From Ruminococcus flavefaciens (lineage in GTDB: Bacteria > Bacillota > Clostridia > Oscillospirales > Ruminococcaceae): a DNA stretch of 64,000 nucleotides. Location of the stretch: the NCBI GenBank assembly GCA_023662725.1, contig JAMPIL010000001.1, positions 305,109 through 369,108 of the forward strand, in the 5' to 3' direction. The position numbers and the translations under genes are program-made. Each line of letters starts with the position of its first letter. Position 1 is the stretch's first letter. Shown piece after piece: positions 26,348-35,699 of the stretch. The notes beneath the pieces are model-generated. The model did no database searches, was not told the DNA's origin, and saw only the letters and a list, made by a program, of their open reading frames with translations.

Positions 26348-27118
26348 CTATTGAATTTTATTGACTATAATGATCGCCGTACCTAAAATCGTTAAAACTG
26401 CGCCCGTAGCACGGTTCAAAGTGGCAGGTTTGGCTTTGTTTGCGAACTTTGCAGCAATCTTTGCCCATAAAAGAGTGGACAGCATACAAAAAACAAGTAC
26501 AGGAATTTCCGGCATACCGTCTATTACAAAATGAGATATTGAACCCGTAAGCGCCGTGAAAGTCATGATAAATACGCTTGTGCCGACAGCCGTTTTCAGT
26601 TCGTAGCCGAGTACGCTTGTAAGTATCAACAGCATCATCATGCCTCCGCCCGCACCGACAAAACCGCAGATCAGTCCGATTACAGTTCCGCAGATAATGG
26701 ACTGCAAGATCTGTTTTTTTCGTTCTTTTGACTGCATTCGTTCTTTCGTGGTCATAACGGGTTTAACGATAAATTTTATGCCCAAGAACAGCGTCATGAC
26801 CATAGAGAAATTTCCCATTGCCGTATTTGGTATAAGACTGGCGAGATAGCTTCCGGCCAATGTAAATATTAAAACAGTGATCATCATGATCAGTCCGTTT
26901 TTTACATCGAGATTTTTGTTTTTTCCATATGTATAGGCGCTTACTGCGCTTGCAAGTATATCGCTTGCCAGTGCGATTCCGACTGCTTCATATGCCGGCA
27001 GTTCAAGAAAGGTTATCAGCATAGGGCTGATAACGGCAGCAGCGCTCATTCCGGCGAAACCGGTACCAAGACCCGCACCGATTCCGGCGATAAAGCAAAT
27101 GATAAATTTAAACAGCAT
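26348..27118 (-). CDS. TauE/SafE family permease
   Basis: The 256-residue membrane protein has about eight hydrophobic segments in two repeats, each opening with a glycine-rich helix: GIGAGLGTGFAGMSAAAVISP at the front and GLICGFVGAGGGMMMLLIL in the middle. This is the TauE/SafE (DUF81) signature, a family that exports sulfite, sulfoacetate or related anions. The gene starts 14 nt after queT, so the two share a transcript. The ribosome binding site is weak. The substrate is unknown. Confidence 0.85.
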   Translation of the reverse strand: MLFKFIICFIAGIGAGLGTGFAGMSAAAVISPMLITFLELPAYEAVGIALASDILASAVSAYTYGKNKNLDVKNGLIMMITVLIFTLAGSYLASLIPNTAMGNFSMVMTLFLGIKFIVKPVMTTKERMQSKERKKQILQSIICGTVIGLICGFVGAGGGMMMLLILTSVLGYELKTAVGTSVFIMTFTALTGSISHFVIDGMPEIPVLVFCMLSTLLWAKIAAKFANKAKPATLNRATGAVLTILGTAIIIVNKIQ

Positions 27119-27132
27119 ATTTCGGGTTCCTT

Positions 27133-27624
27133 TTAATTATTCCATTTTATTATATCTGCGTTCTTTTTAAGAGCCAATGTGAGCATTGTTCCCAAAACTC
27201 CGCAGCATATTATTTCGCCGATTCCTACCGTTAGCATAAAATACGGTATTCCGCCATCAAGTTTGTAGGCATACGCAAGTACAAACGGTACTATAACAAC
27301 GTTGGCGATTATCGGCGGAAGTGGAGCTGCATAGGGATGCTTTTTCATCGCAAAAGTTCCGGCGGCGCCGATAAGAGTTGCAGCCGTTCCGCCGAGTATA
27401 TCCCAAGGAATACATCCGGTAGTTATATTTGAAAGCAGACAGCCGATCGCAAGTCCCGGAACAGCCGCAGGAGTGAATGCCGGCAGAATGGTTAAAACTT
27501 CCGATAGACGAATCTGTATTGCGCCGCTTGCAAGTCCGGCGAAATTTGAAAGGTGAGTCAGAGCTACATAAAGAGCTGCGATTACAGCTCCTTGTGAGAT
27601 AAACTTTATCCTGTTTCTTCTCAT
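27133..27624 (-). CDS. queT: Queuosine-precursor transporter, ECF S component (QueT family)
   Basis: The 163-residue membrane protein has five to six hydrophobic segments and the QueT-type N-terminal pattern: GAVIAALYVALTHL, then IQIRLSEVLTILPAF and GLAIGCLLSN. QueT proteins are thought to be the substrate-binding subunits of energy-coupling-factor importers for queuine or preQ1. The ATG is preceded by AAGGAG, and just upstream lies a possible preQ1-I-like riboswitch (27635-27690). It is the first gene of a pair with the TauE/SafE permease. Confidence 0.85.
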   Translation of the reverse strand: MRRNRIKFISQGAVIAALYVALTHLSNFAGLASGAIQIRLSEVLTILPAFTPAAVPGLAIGCLLSNITTGCIPWDILGGTAATLIGAAGTFAMKKHPYAAPLPPIIANVVIVPFVLAYAYKLDGGIPYFMLTVGIGEIICCGVLGTMLTLALKKNADIIKWNN

Positions 27625-27634
27625 ATTAAATTTT

Positions 27635-27690
27635 CTCCTTAGTTTTGATTTCAGAACGATTTTCTGAGCGAGGATGGTTACGAACTCGCT
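27635..27690 (-). promoter_or_regulatory. Candidate preQ1-I-like riboswitch upstream of queT
   Basis: On the minus strand AGCGAG (27690-27685) pairs with CTCGCT (27672-27667) around a loop with TTCGTAACC, similar to the loop of known preQ1-I aptamers. A 5-bp hairpin (27666-27652) and an A-rich tail CAAAACTAAGGAG follow; the GG of the ribosome binding site could pair with the loop CC. The extra hairpin is not in the textbook type, and the stem abuts the MH3 repeat, so this is tentative. Confidence 0.35.
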
Positions 27691-27801
27691 TTGCTAAGGG
27701 GACGCTGTCCCCTTAGACACCTGCCAAAGGGTGAATCCACCCTTTGGAAACCCATTATTAGATAAATGAAAATACCCCATTTAGGGGTATTTTCATTTAT
27801 C
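27691..27801 (-). repeat. MH3: multi-hairpin element, copy 3
   Basis: AAGGGGAC/GTCCCCTT hairpin (27696-27714), CCAAAGGGTG/CACCCTTTGG hairpin (27724-27747) and an 18-bp perfect stem (27761-27778 with 27784-27801). It faces MH4 in opposite orientation. With MH4 it fills the 446-bp gap between queT and guaB, which holds no gene. Confidence 0.85.
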
Positions 27802-27930
27802 TGGATAGGATTCCATATGATGAATAAAATCCTTGACAGAGGATAAGGTAACACCGCACAAATCGGGTGATGTCGTCAACTTAAGGTAACTCTGTTCCTT
27901 GCACTCTTTTCAAAAGTGCGTTCATGCTAT

Positions 27931-28065
27931 GGGCATTCTGCCCTAATTATTTCCAATAACTCTTTATGAGGTATTGGAAATAATTAATACTGGGTTTCCA
28001 AAGGGGGGATTCACCCTTTGGCAGGGGTGTGGGGACAGAGTCCCCCACTTAAGTTGACAGCATTG
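27931..28065 (+). repeat. MH4: multi-hairpin element, copy 4
   Basis: GGGCATTCTGCCC box (27931-27943), an 18-bp stem with one mismatch (27945-27962 with 27968-27985), CCAAAGGG/CCCTTTGG (27998-28021), GGGGAC/GTCCCC (28031-28045), and the tail CTTAAGTTGACAGCATTG also seen in MH7. It ends 5 bp from the guaB stop. Confidence 0.85.
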
Positions 28066-28070
28066 TGCGA

Positions 28071-29555
<1,485 letters not shown>

Positions 29556-29584
29556 TTACACATTTTTGAGATACCGCTCCATAA

Positions 29585-29600
29585 CGCTTCAGCCGAAGCG
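29585..29600 (-). repeat. Hairpin in the guaB leader
   Basis: CGCTTC/GAAGCG with a 4-nt loop in the guaB 5' untranslated region. No T-run follows and I recognise no purine riboswitch core. Confidence 0.4.
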
Positions 29601-29635
29601 GCGAGCGAGTATAATCCGATAGATTATTACCTTTA

Positions 29636-29664
29636 ATGATACTATTTTTTTTCCGATGTGTCAA
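29636..29664 (-). promoter_or_regulatory. Promoter of guaB
   Basis: On the minus strand TTGACA is followed after 17 nt by TATCAT, placing the transcript start near 29629. Confidence 0.75.
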
Positions 29665-29747
29665 TAGTTTGCATGAAATTACGGATATAGAATTTTGCTG
29701 TTTAAAAATGGCGTGTTTTGTCGGAAAAGACAATTCGGAACAAGTTC

Positions 29748-30959
29748 TTACTCCGGGATCTGGGAAATTATTCTTGTATATTCGGTAAGAATAAGGGTTG
29801 CGTCAGTACCGTCTACTATTCCGTCAAAATTGTAATCTGCCGCCGCTTTTTCGTATGCTTTGAAATTGGCTTCCATGCCGCTCAGCACAATGGTATATTC
29901 CTGAAGAGTCAGAGTAGCGTCGGTTCCGTCGAGAACGCCGTCATTATTTACATCGCCAAGTACAAAGCTTTGGAAGTTTATATCGTTTGTTTTGCAGTAA
30001 TCCTGCGCAGAAGAGCCGTTTTCTCCGTAAACGGTAAAGTTTTCGATATTTTCGATCTCACCGCTTCGGATATTGTAATATTTTCCGATACCGCAGTTAT
30101 CTATACCTGCGGTATTTTCGGGAATATAGATCCCGCTGAGTTCGGTGCAGCCTAAAAAAGCGTCTGTTCCGATACTTGTCACGCTTCTGGGAATAAGAAT
30201 ATCGTCCAGTGAAGAGCATGAGCGGAAGATATTATCCGGAATAGCCTTTGTGTTCTGACTGAGCGTAACGCTTTTCAGTTCGGAACAGTTCATAAAGCAG
30301 TTTGCTCCAGTATAACAAACGGAATTTGGAATGTTTATACTTTTCAACTCTGTACATCCGGAAAAGGCGTAATCGCCGATATATTCGGCTTTATCCGGAA
30401 TAATGACAGAGGTAAGACCGGTTTTCCCGAGAAATGCTCCTGTTCCTATGCTTGTTATGGAATCGGGAATAACAGCTTTATTTGCTCCGGCGTAAAGAAG
30501 AAGAGAAGTTTCCGATTCATCTGTCAGCGAACCGTTGAGCGATGAAAAGTTTTTATTTTTTTCGCCTACCTTAATCTCCTGAAGCTCCGGACAAGCTGAA
30601 AAGGCAAAGTTTCCGATTTCTGAAACCGAGTTTCCTATGGTTACGGTTTTAAGGTTTGGACAGGCCGAAAATGCTCTTGAACCGATAGTTTCAACGCTGT
30701 CGGGAATGACGACTTCGGTAAGTTCGTCAAGTCCCATAAAAATATTTTCATCAATTCCGACAACGGCATGACCGTTTATCTCGCAGGGAATTGAAAGAAT
30801 CGAATCTGTTCCCTCATAATAATAAATATATGCGTCGCCGCCGGAAAGACGGTAGACGAATTTATCCGCAGCAGCATCGCCCGAATCCGCATAGACAGGC
30901 GGTTTTGCGGACAAGGACGTAATTACGCAGGCGGACATCACTGTAAGGATTTTTTTCAT
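29748..30959 (-). CDS. Secreted BspA-type leucine-rich-repeat protein with dockerin
   Basis: The 403-residue protein has a signal peptide (1-24) and then about eight BspA-like repeats (about 45-330), each with a core such as IPDSVETIGSRAFSACPNL. The last 70 residues are a type I dockerin: GDVNNDGVLDGTDATLTLQE and ADYNFDGIVDGTDATLILTE, two near-symmetric calcium loops. It should sit on the cell surface or a cellulosome and bind protein or glycan. Its ATG lies 4 nt after the amidohydrolase stop, with GGAGG inside the end of that gene. The dockerin differs clearly from those of the GH5 and GH10. Confidence 0.9.
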   Translation of the reverse strand: MKKILTVMSACVITSLSAKPPVYADSGDAAADKFVYRLSGGDAYIYYYEGTDSILSIPCEINGHAVVGIDENIFMGLDELTEVVIPDSVETIGSRAFSACPNLKTVTIGNSVSEIGNFAFSACPELQEIKVGEKNKNFSSLNGSLTDESETSLLLYAGANKAVIPDSITSIGTGAFLGKTGLTSVIIPDKAEYIGDYAFSGCTELKSINIPNSVCYTGANCFMNCSELKSVTLSQNTKAIPDNIFRSCSSLDDILIPRSVTSIGTDAFLGCTELSGIYIPENTAGIDNCGIGKYYNIRSGEIENIENFTVYGENGSSAQDYCKTNDINFQSFVLGDVNNDGVLDGTDATLTLQEYTIVLSGMEANFKAYEKAAADYNFDGIVDGTDATLILTEYTRIISQIPE

Positions 30960-30963
30960 GAGG

Positions 30964-32133
30964 TTAATCCTCCATTCGGCAGATATCGCCGCTTATCATT
31001 ACAAGACCGGGTTCGGACATAAGATCAAGCGGATTTTCGTCCTTTCTGTAAAGCTGTATATCGGCGTCTTTTCCGACGCTTATGCTTCCTGTTATTTCAT
31101 CTATGCCAAGGATTTCCGCAGGATTTATCGTTATGGTTTTCAGTGCATCCTCAAAGCAGAGTCCGCCTTTTATAGCAGCCTGAGCCGAAAGCGGCAGATA
31201 TTGTATCGGTATCACGGTGTGATCTGTGCAGACAGCGGTTTTAACTCCGTTTTGGTGCATAACTGCGGCATTTTTCAGTTCAAGACCACGCATTTCAGGT
31301 TTACATCGGTCGCATATTATCGGACCTGCAATTACAGGGATTTTTTCTTCTGCAATAATATCGGCGATCTTATATCCTTCTGTACCGTGGATGATAACTG
31401 CATCGAGCGAGAACTCTTTCGATATTCTTATAGCCGTACAGATATCGTCGGCACGGTGACAGTGGAAAAACGCTTTTACCTTGCGGTCAAGCAAAGGCAT
31501 AAGAGCCTCGCATTTTATATCGTATTCCGGCGGATCGTAGTTTTCGCTGTCGGAATAGTAGCTGTCCATGTCACGAACGTATCGGCGGGCTTTATGAAGT
31601 CCCTCACGGATAAGAGCCGTTACAGCCATTCTCGTTACTGGAGTTTCCTCACGTCCGTTATAGACGTTTTTCGGATTTTCTCCCATGGCAAATTTTATTC
31701 CGCAGTTTTTGATGAGCATATCGTCGATTCTGCGTCCGTTGGTTTTTATGGCGCATATTTCGCCGCCGCATGGATTGGCGCTTCCCGGACTTGACGCAGC
31801 GGCGGTTATTCCACGCATACGAGCTTCCTCGAAACAGCGGTCAAACGGATTTATACCGTCGATTGCTCTCATCTGCGGAGTGAACGGATCGGTGGATTCG
31901 TTGCAGTCGTCGCCCTCAAAGTCGATTCCGTCCTCGATGATTCCGAGGTGAGTGTGAGCGTCGATAAAGCCGGGAAGAAGCATTCCGCCTTTTGCGTCGA
32001 TACTGTTTTCGGGAACATTATCCGGATTGCCGGAGCCTATTTCGGTTATTTTACCGTTTTCGGTTTTAACCCAGCCGTTGGGAATAACTCCGGTGGAATC
32101 CATTGTATAAATTTCAGCGTTGTAAATCAGCAT
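30964..32133 (-). CDS. Amidohydrolase-superfamily enzyme
   Basis: The 389-residue cytoplasmic protein has the composite barrel layout of metal-dependent amidohydrolases. It starts with a small beta domain, then GFIDAHTHLG with metal ligands H60 and H62. Later come FHCHRAD, IHGTEG and CTDHTVIP, providing further His and Asp ligands, and a C-terminal beta segment SVGKDADIQLY. It resembles imidazolonepropionase-like members, but the substrate is unknown. It lies 15 nt after aroK and 4 nt before the LRR-dockerin gene. Confidence 0.85.
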   Translation of the reverse strand: MLIYNAEIYTMDSTGVIPNGWVKTENGKITEIGSGNPDNVPENSIDAKGGMLLPGFIDAHTHLGIIEDGIDFEGDDCNESTDPFTPQMRAIDGINPFDRCFEEARMRGITAAASSPGSANPCGGEICAIKTNGRRIDDMLIKNCGIKFAMGENPKNVYNGREETPVTRMAVTALIREGLHKARRYVRDMDSYYSDSENYDPPEYDIKCEALMPLLDRKVKAFFHCHRADDICTAIRISKEFSLDAVIIHGTEGYKIADIIAEEKIPVIAGPIICDRCKPEMRGLELKNAAVMHQNGVKTAVCTDHTVIPIQYLPLSAQAAIKGGLCFEDALKTITINPAEILGIDEITGSISVGKDADIQLYRKDENPLDLMSEPGLVMISGDICRMED

Positions 32134-32148
32134 AACAAGCTCCTGTTT

Positions 32149-32640
32149 TTATATTGAAGATGCGATCTGTTCCGCAATTTCAACGGGACTTCCGCAGCAT
32201 TCTAATCTTATTGTGGAATTGCTTATGTAGATGCTCCTGCGATCGTTATAAAGCTTTTCAAGCTCCTCTTTAGTGGAATTCATAACTATCGGACGGTTGG
32301 TATCGTCCTTTATGCGCTCGTAGCACATCTCAAACGGAACATCCAGAAAAATTACTGCGCTTCCCGATTCCTTTGCCGCCTTTGCCGTATCAGGATTGAG
32401 CATCGCTCCGCCTCCGCAAGCTGCAACGGTTGTTTTTCCGCAGAGAGATTTTACTATTTCAGCTTCTGTTTTACGGAAAAACGGTTCGCCTTTCTGAGCG
32501 AAGATCTCTGGAATAGTCATATCGAGCGTTCTTACGATAAGGTCGTCGGTATCGCAGAAGCCGCAGCCAAGCTTTTTTGCCGCAAGCCTTCCGATAGTTG
32601 ATTTGCCGCAGCCCATAAAGCCGCAAAGAAAAACTGTCAT
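32149..32640 (-). CDS. aroK: Shikimate kinase
   Basis: The 163-residue kinase phosphorylates shikimate with ATP in the path to chorismate. The P-loop GFMGCGKSTIGR begins at residue 7, the shikimate-binding DTDD follows at about 31, and CGGGA (about 76) and the lid region with RPI are present. It lies 12 nt after aroE and is read in the same direction. Confidence 0.94.
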   Translation of the reverse strand: MTVFLCGFMGCGKSTIGRLAAKKLGCGFCDTDDLIVRTLDMTIPEIFAQKGEPFFRKTEAEIVKSLCGKTTVAACGGGAMLNPDTAKAAKESGSAVIFLDVPFEMCYERIKDDTNRPIVMNSTKEELEKLYNDRRSIYISNSTIRLECCGSPVEIAEQIASSI

Positions 32641-32652
32641 AAAATCAGCTCC

Positions 32653-33492
32653 TTATCTCTCGTTCATTGCGTTTACTTCTTTTTCAACTTCGAGTATTAT
32701 CTTTGAAATATCAGCCGTGTCGAATTCTCCGCCGTACCATATCTCATGAGCCTTGACCGCCTGGTATACGAGCATGGAAGCTCCGCCGACAGCAGTTTTG
32801 CCGAGTGCTCTTGCCTTTCTCATAAGCAGGGTTTCGGTAGGATTATAGATTGCGTCAAATACGCTGAGCGTGTTTTCGATAACTTTGTCGCTTACGGCGC
32901 AGCGGTCTGTGTTTGGATACATTCCGACGGGAGTTGCGTTTATAAGCAGGTCGAAATTACCCTCGAGAGAAGAAATATCGGCGATCTTAACTGCCGCTGA
33001 ACTGCATTTGGAGAGAATTTCAGCCATAAGAAGCTGTGCTGCTTTGATATCCTGCGGTATAACGGCAAGAGTCAGTGTGCCGCCGTGGAGCGCAGTTTCG
33101 ATAGCCATCATTCTTCCTACTCCTCCGCAGCCGAGTATAACAACGTTTCCGCTTATCGGAAGAAGCTCTGCCGATCGGAGAAAGCCGTCGCAATCAGTGT
33201 TATAGCCGATAAGTCTGCCGCCGTCGTTTTTGATGCAGTTTACGGAATTGTATCTCTCTGCGCTTTCGCCAAGCTCGTCCATAAGAGCGATAATCGCCTG
33301 TTTATGGGGGATAGTTACGTTCATACCGATATGCTCTTCGATAAGCGGACGGCTTGCAGCTATATTTTCGGGAGCAATATCTATAAGCTCGTATGAACAG
33401 TCGGTCATTCCGCTTAATTCAAAAAGTCTTTTGTGAATTAAAGGCGACATGGAATGTCCGAGCGGATGACCTGTAAGTGCGAATTTATTCAT
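32653..33492 (-). CDS. aroE: Shikimate dehydrogenase
   Basis: The 279-residue enzyme reduces 3-dehydroshikimate with NADPH. The N-terminus has GHPLGHSMSPLIH for substrate binding, then MNVTIPHKQ with the catalytic Lys, the dinucleotide loop LGCGGVGR (about 125) and INATPVGMYP. Its ATG lies 8 nt inside the end of fabD, in another frame, so the two are translationally coupled, which is an uncommon pairing. Confidence 0.94.
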   Translation of the reverse strand: MNKFALTGHPLGHSMSPLIHKRLFELSGMTDCSYELIDIAPENIAASRPLIEEHIGMNVTIPHKQAIIALMDELGESAERYNSVNCIKNDGGRLIGYNTDCDGFLRSAELLPISGNVVILGCGGVGRMMAIETALHGGTLTLAVIPQDIKAAQLLMAEILSKCSSAAVKIADISSLEGNFDLLINATPVGMYPNTDRCAVSDKVIENTLSVFDAIYNPTETLLMRKARALGKTAVGGASMLVYQAVKAHEIWYGGEFDTADISKIILEVEKEVNAMNER

Positions 33493-34399
33493 AAATGTCA
33501 GCTCCTTCGAGAGTTTCTTTGTTTTCGATGTTGAGCGCCGTTACGCCGGAAAGAGTTTTTTTAACGAGTCCTGTAAGAGTTTTTCCCGGACCGAACTCAA
33601 CGAATCTGTCTGCTCCTGCTGCGCTCATAGCGGCAAGCTCCGAGGTGAAACGTACCGGCGAGCAGATATGCTTTGCAAGAATAGACGCCATATCGGAGAA
33701 ATCTGTAAGTTCTCCGCCTGTAACGTTTGAATAATATTTTACCTGCGGAGCTTTGTAAGCGATAGTTTTTGCGGTTTCGTAGAATTTATCAGCAGCAGGC
33801 TTCATTAGCTCTGAGTGGAATGCTCCGGCAACGTTGAGCGGAACGACTCTTGCTTTAAGCTCTTTGAAAACGGCGGACACTTCTTCTATTCCCTCGGGAG
33901 TTCCGGCGATAACGGTCTGAACGGGGGAATTGTAGTTTACAGCGGCAGCGTATGCCTTTGCGTTTGCACAGACTTCCTCAACCTTTGAAGGTTCGATCTT
34001 CATAACGGCAGCCATAGCTCCTTTAGTCTGAGTTGTAGCCTCTTCCATAGCCTCGGCTCTTGCCTTGATAAGACGGAAAGCGTCTTCAAGGGAGATCATT
34101 CCGGAAGCGTACATTGCCGCATATTCTCCGAGAGAATGACCTGCAACGCCGTTGAACCTGAATCCCTTTGACTGAGCTGCGGCAAGGCAGACTATTGACG
34201 TTGCCATGATGGCGGGCTGAGCGTTTATGGTTCTTGAAAGCTCTTCTGCCGGAGCGTTGAAGCAGATCTCTTTAAGATTTTTTCCGAGAATATCAGAACC
34301 TGTTTCATAAACGGCGGAAACTTCCGGAAATGCCTCGGCGATATCTTTTCCCATGCCGGGATACTGCGAACCCTGTCCTGAAAATAGTGAAATTGTCAT
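33485..34399 (-). CDS. fabD: Malonyl-CoA:ACP transacylase
   Basis: From the ATG at 34399 the product is 304 residues; an upstream in-frame ATG at 34444 would add 15 residues not seen in the family. It loads malonate onto ACP for fatty acid synthesis. LFSGQGSQYPGMG opens the protein, the nucleophile is S89 in GHSLGEY, and the catalytic His is in AFHSELM. It is divergent from the fabH operon and shares a short overlap with aroE. Confidence 0.95.
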   Translation of the reverse strand: MTISLFSGQGSQYPGMGKDIAEAFPEVSAVYETGSDILGKNLKEICFNAPAEELSRTINAQPAIMATSIVCLAAAQSKGFRFNGVAGHSLGEYAAMYASGMISLEDAFRLIKARAEAMEEATTQTKGAMAAVMKIEPSKVEEVCANAKAYAAAVNYNSPVQTVIAGTPEGIEEVSAVFKELKARVVPLNVAGAFHSELMKPAADKFYETAKTIAYKAPQVKYYSNVTGGELTDFSDMASILAKHICSPVRFTSELAAMSAAGADRFVEFGPGKTLTGLVKKTLSGVTALNIENKETLEGADIYE

Positions 34400-34481
34400 A
34401 ATGTGTAACTTCCTTTCTGTGCCTTTTATACAAAAGATTGGCAATAATGCCTTGTTTTAAGCTGAAGTTTTGTGTAAAATG

Positions 34482-34523
34482 ATGATATTTTGATTTGGAT
34501 GAAATAAAATTTTAAAATATCAT
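34482..34523. promoter_or_regulatory. Inverted repeat between fabD and fabH, possible operator
   Basis: Perfect 10-bp arms ATGATATTTT (34482-34491) and AAAATATCAT (34514-34523) are separated by 22 bp in the 281-bp divergent region. It could be the binding site of a fatty acid regulator. No regulator gene (FapR or FabT) is in the window. Confidence 0.4.
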
Positions 34524-34680
34524 TGCAAAAAATCCGGAAATGATTTACAATATAATGTATCTGATATTATATTGCAGCGTTTTTTGCATGAATTATCAGC
34601 ACACTAATTACTATAACATAAATTTTCCGGTTTTACAACCGTATTATGATAATTTTATCTTTTAAAGGAGTATTTTTTTA

Positions 34681-35667
34681 ATGGGAATCAACATTCTTGG
34701 CATGGGAAGCTATGTTCCTGAGCAGAAAATGACAAACGATGATTTCACAAAATTTGTGGAAACAAACGACGAATGGATCCGTACCAGAACCGGCATCTCG
34801 GAAAGGCATATGGCAGGTTGGGAGCCTACATGGTATATGGGAAAGATGGCTTCTGTTGCTGCTCTCGAAAGATCCGGAGTAACGGCGGACGAGGTAGGTC
34901 TTGTTATTTCAACTTCGGTAACACCGGATTTCCTTACTCCGAGCATGGCAAGCGTTATTCAGTATGAGATCGGAGCGAACAACGCTGCTGCTTTCGATCT
35001 TAACGCTGCCTGCACAGGTTTCGTTTACGCTCTTGATACGGCAAGAAGATTTCTTGAAACGGACGATTCGCTTAAGTATGTTCTTGTTGTTGCAAACGAA
35101 TCCCTTTCTCGTTTTGTCGATTTTGAGGACAGATCGACCTGTGTTCTTTTCGGCGATGGCGCGGCTGCGGCTGTTGTTGAGAGAAGCGATAAGCTGTTTT
35201 CTTCGTATCTCGGTTCGGACGGAAGCGGTGCGAGAGTTCTTTTTGCAAGAAGCCTTGATGTTGCTCCGCAGGTGAAACTTGAAAGCGACTTTGACGACGG
35301 ATTCCCCGAAAAGCCTCTTCATCAGCTTTATCAGAACGGTAAAGAGGTTTACAAATTCGCAACTCAGGCTCTTCCTAAATCATTCGAGCTTGCCGCTGAA
35401 AAGGTCGGCGTAACAAAGGATGAGATAGACTGGTTCATTCCGCATCAGGCAAACGTCAGAATTATTGAAACTGCCGCTAAGAAGCTTAAAGTAGGGATGG
35501 ATAAGTTTATTGTAACGCTCGATCACTTCGGAAATACATCCAGCGCTTCTATTCCGCTTGCCCTTAACGAAGGAATTGAAAAAGGCATCGTAAAGCGTGG
35601 ACAGAAGCTTGCTCTTATCGGATTCGGCGCAGGTCTTACATACGGCGGAATCGTTATGGAGTATTAA
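34681..35667 (+). CDS. fabH: 3-oxoacyl-ACP synthase III
   Basis: The 328-residue condensing enzyme starts fatty acid chains from an acyl-CoA and malonyl-ACP. The active-site Cys is C111 in LNAACTGFVYAL, with His in FIPHQAN and Asn in FGNTSSAS completing the triad. AAAGGAG lies upstream of the ATG. It is the first gene of a ten-gene fab/acc operon. Confidence 0.96.
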   Translation: MGINILGMGSYVPEQKMTNDDFTKFVETNDEWIRTRTGISERHMAGWEPTWYMGKMASVAALERSGVTADEVGLVISTSVTPDFLTPSMASVIQYEIGANNAAAFDLNAACTGFVYALDTARRFLETDDSLKYVLVVANESLSRFVDFEDRSTCVLFGDGAAAAVVERSDKLFSSYLGSDGSGARVLFARSLDVAPQVKLESDFDDGFPEKPLHQLYQNGKEVYKFATQALPKSFELAAEKVGVTKDEIDWFIPHQANVRIIETAAKKLKVGMDKFIVTLDHFGNTSSASIPLALNEGIEKGIVKRGQKLALIGFGAGLTYGGIVMEY

Positions 35668-35699
35668 TAATAAAAATAAAAAAACAAAGGAGAAAACTT

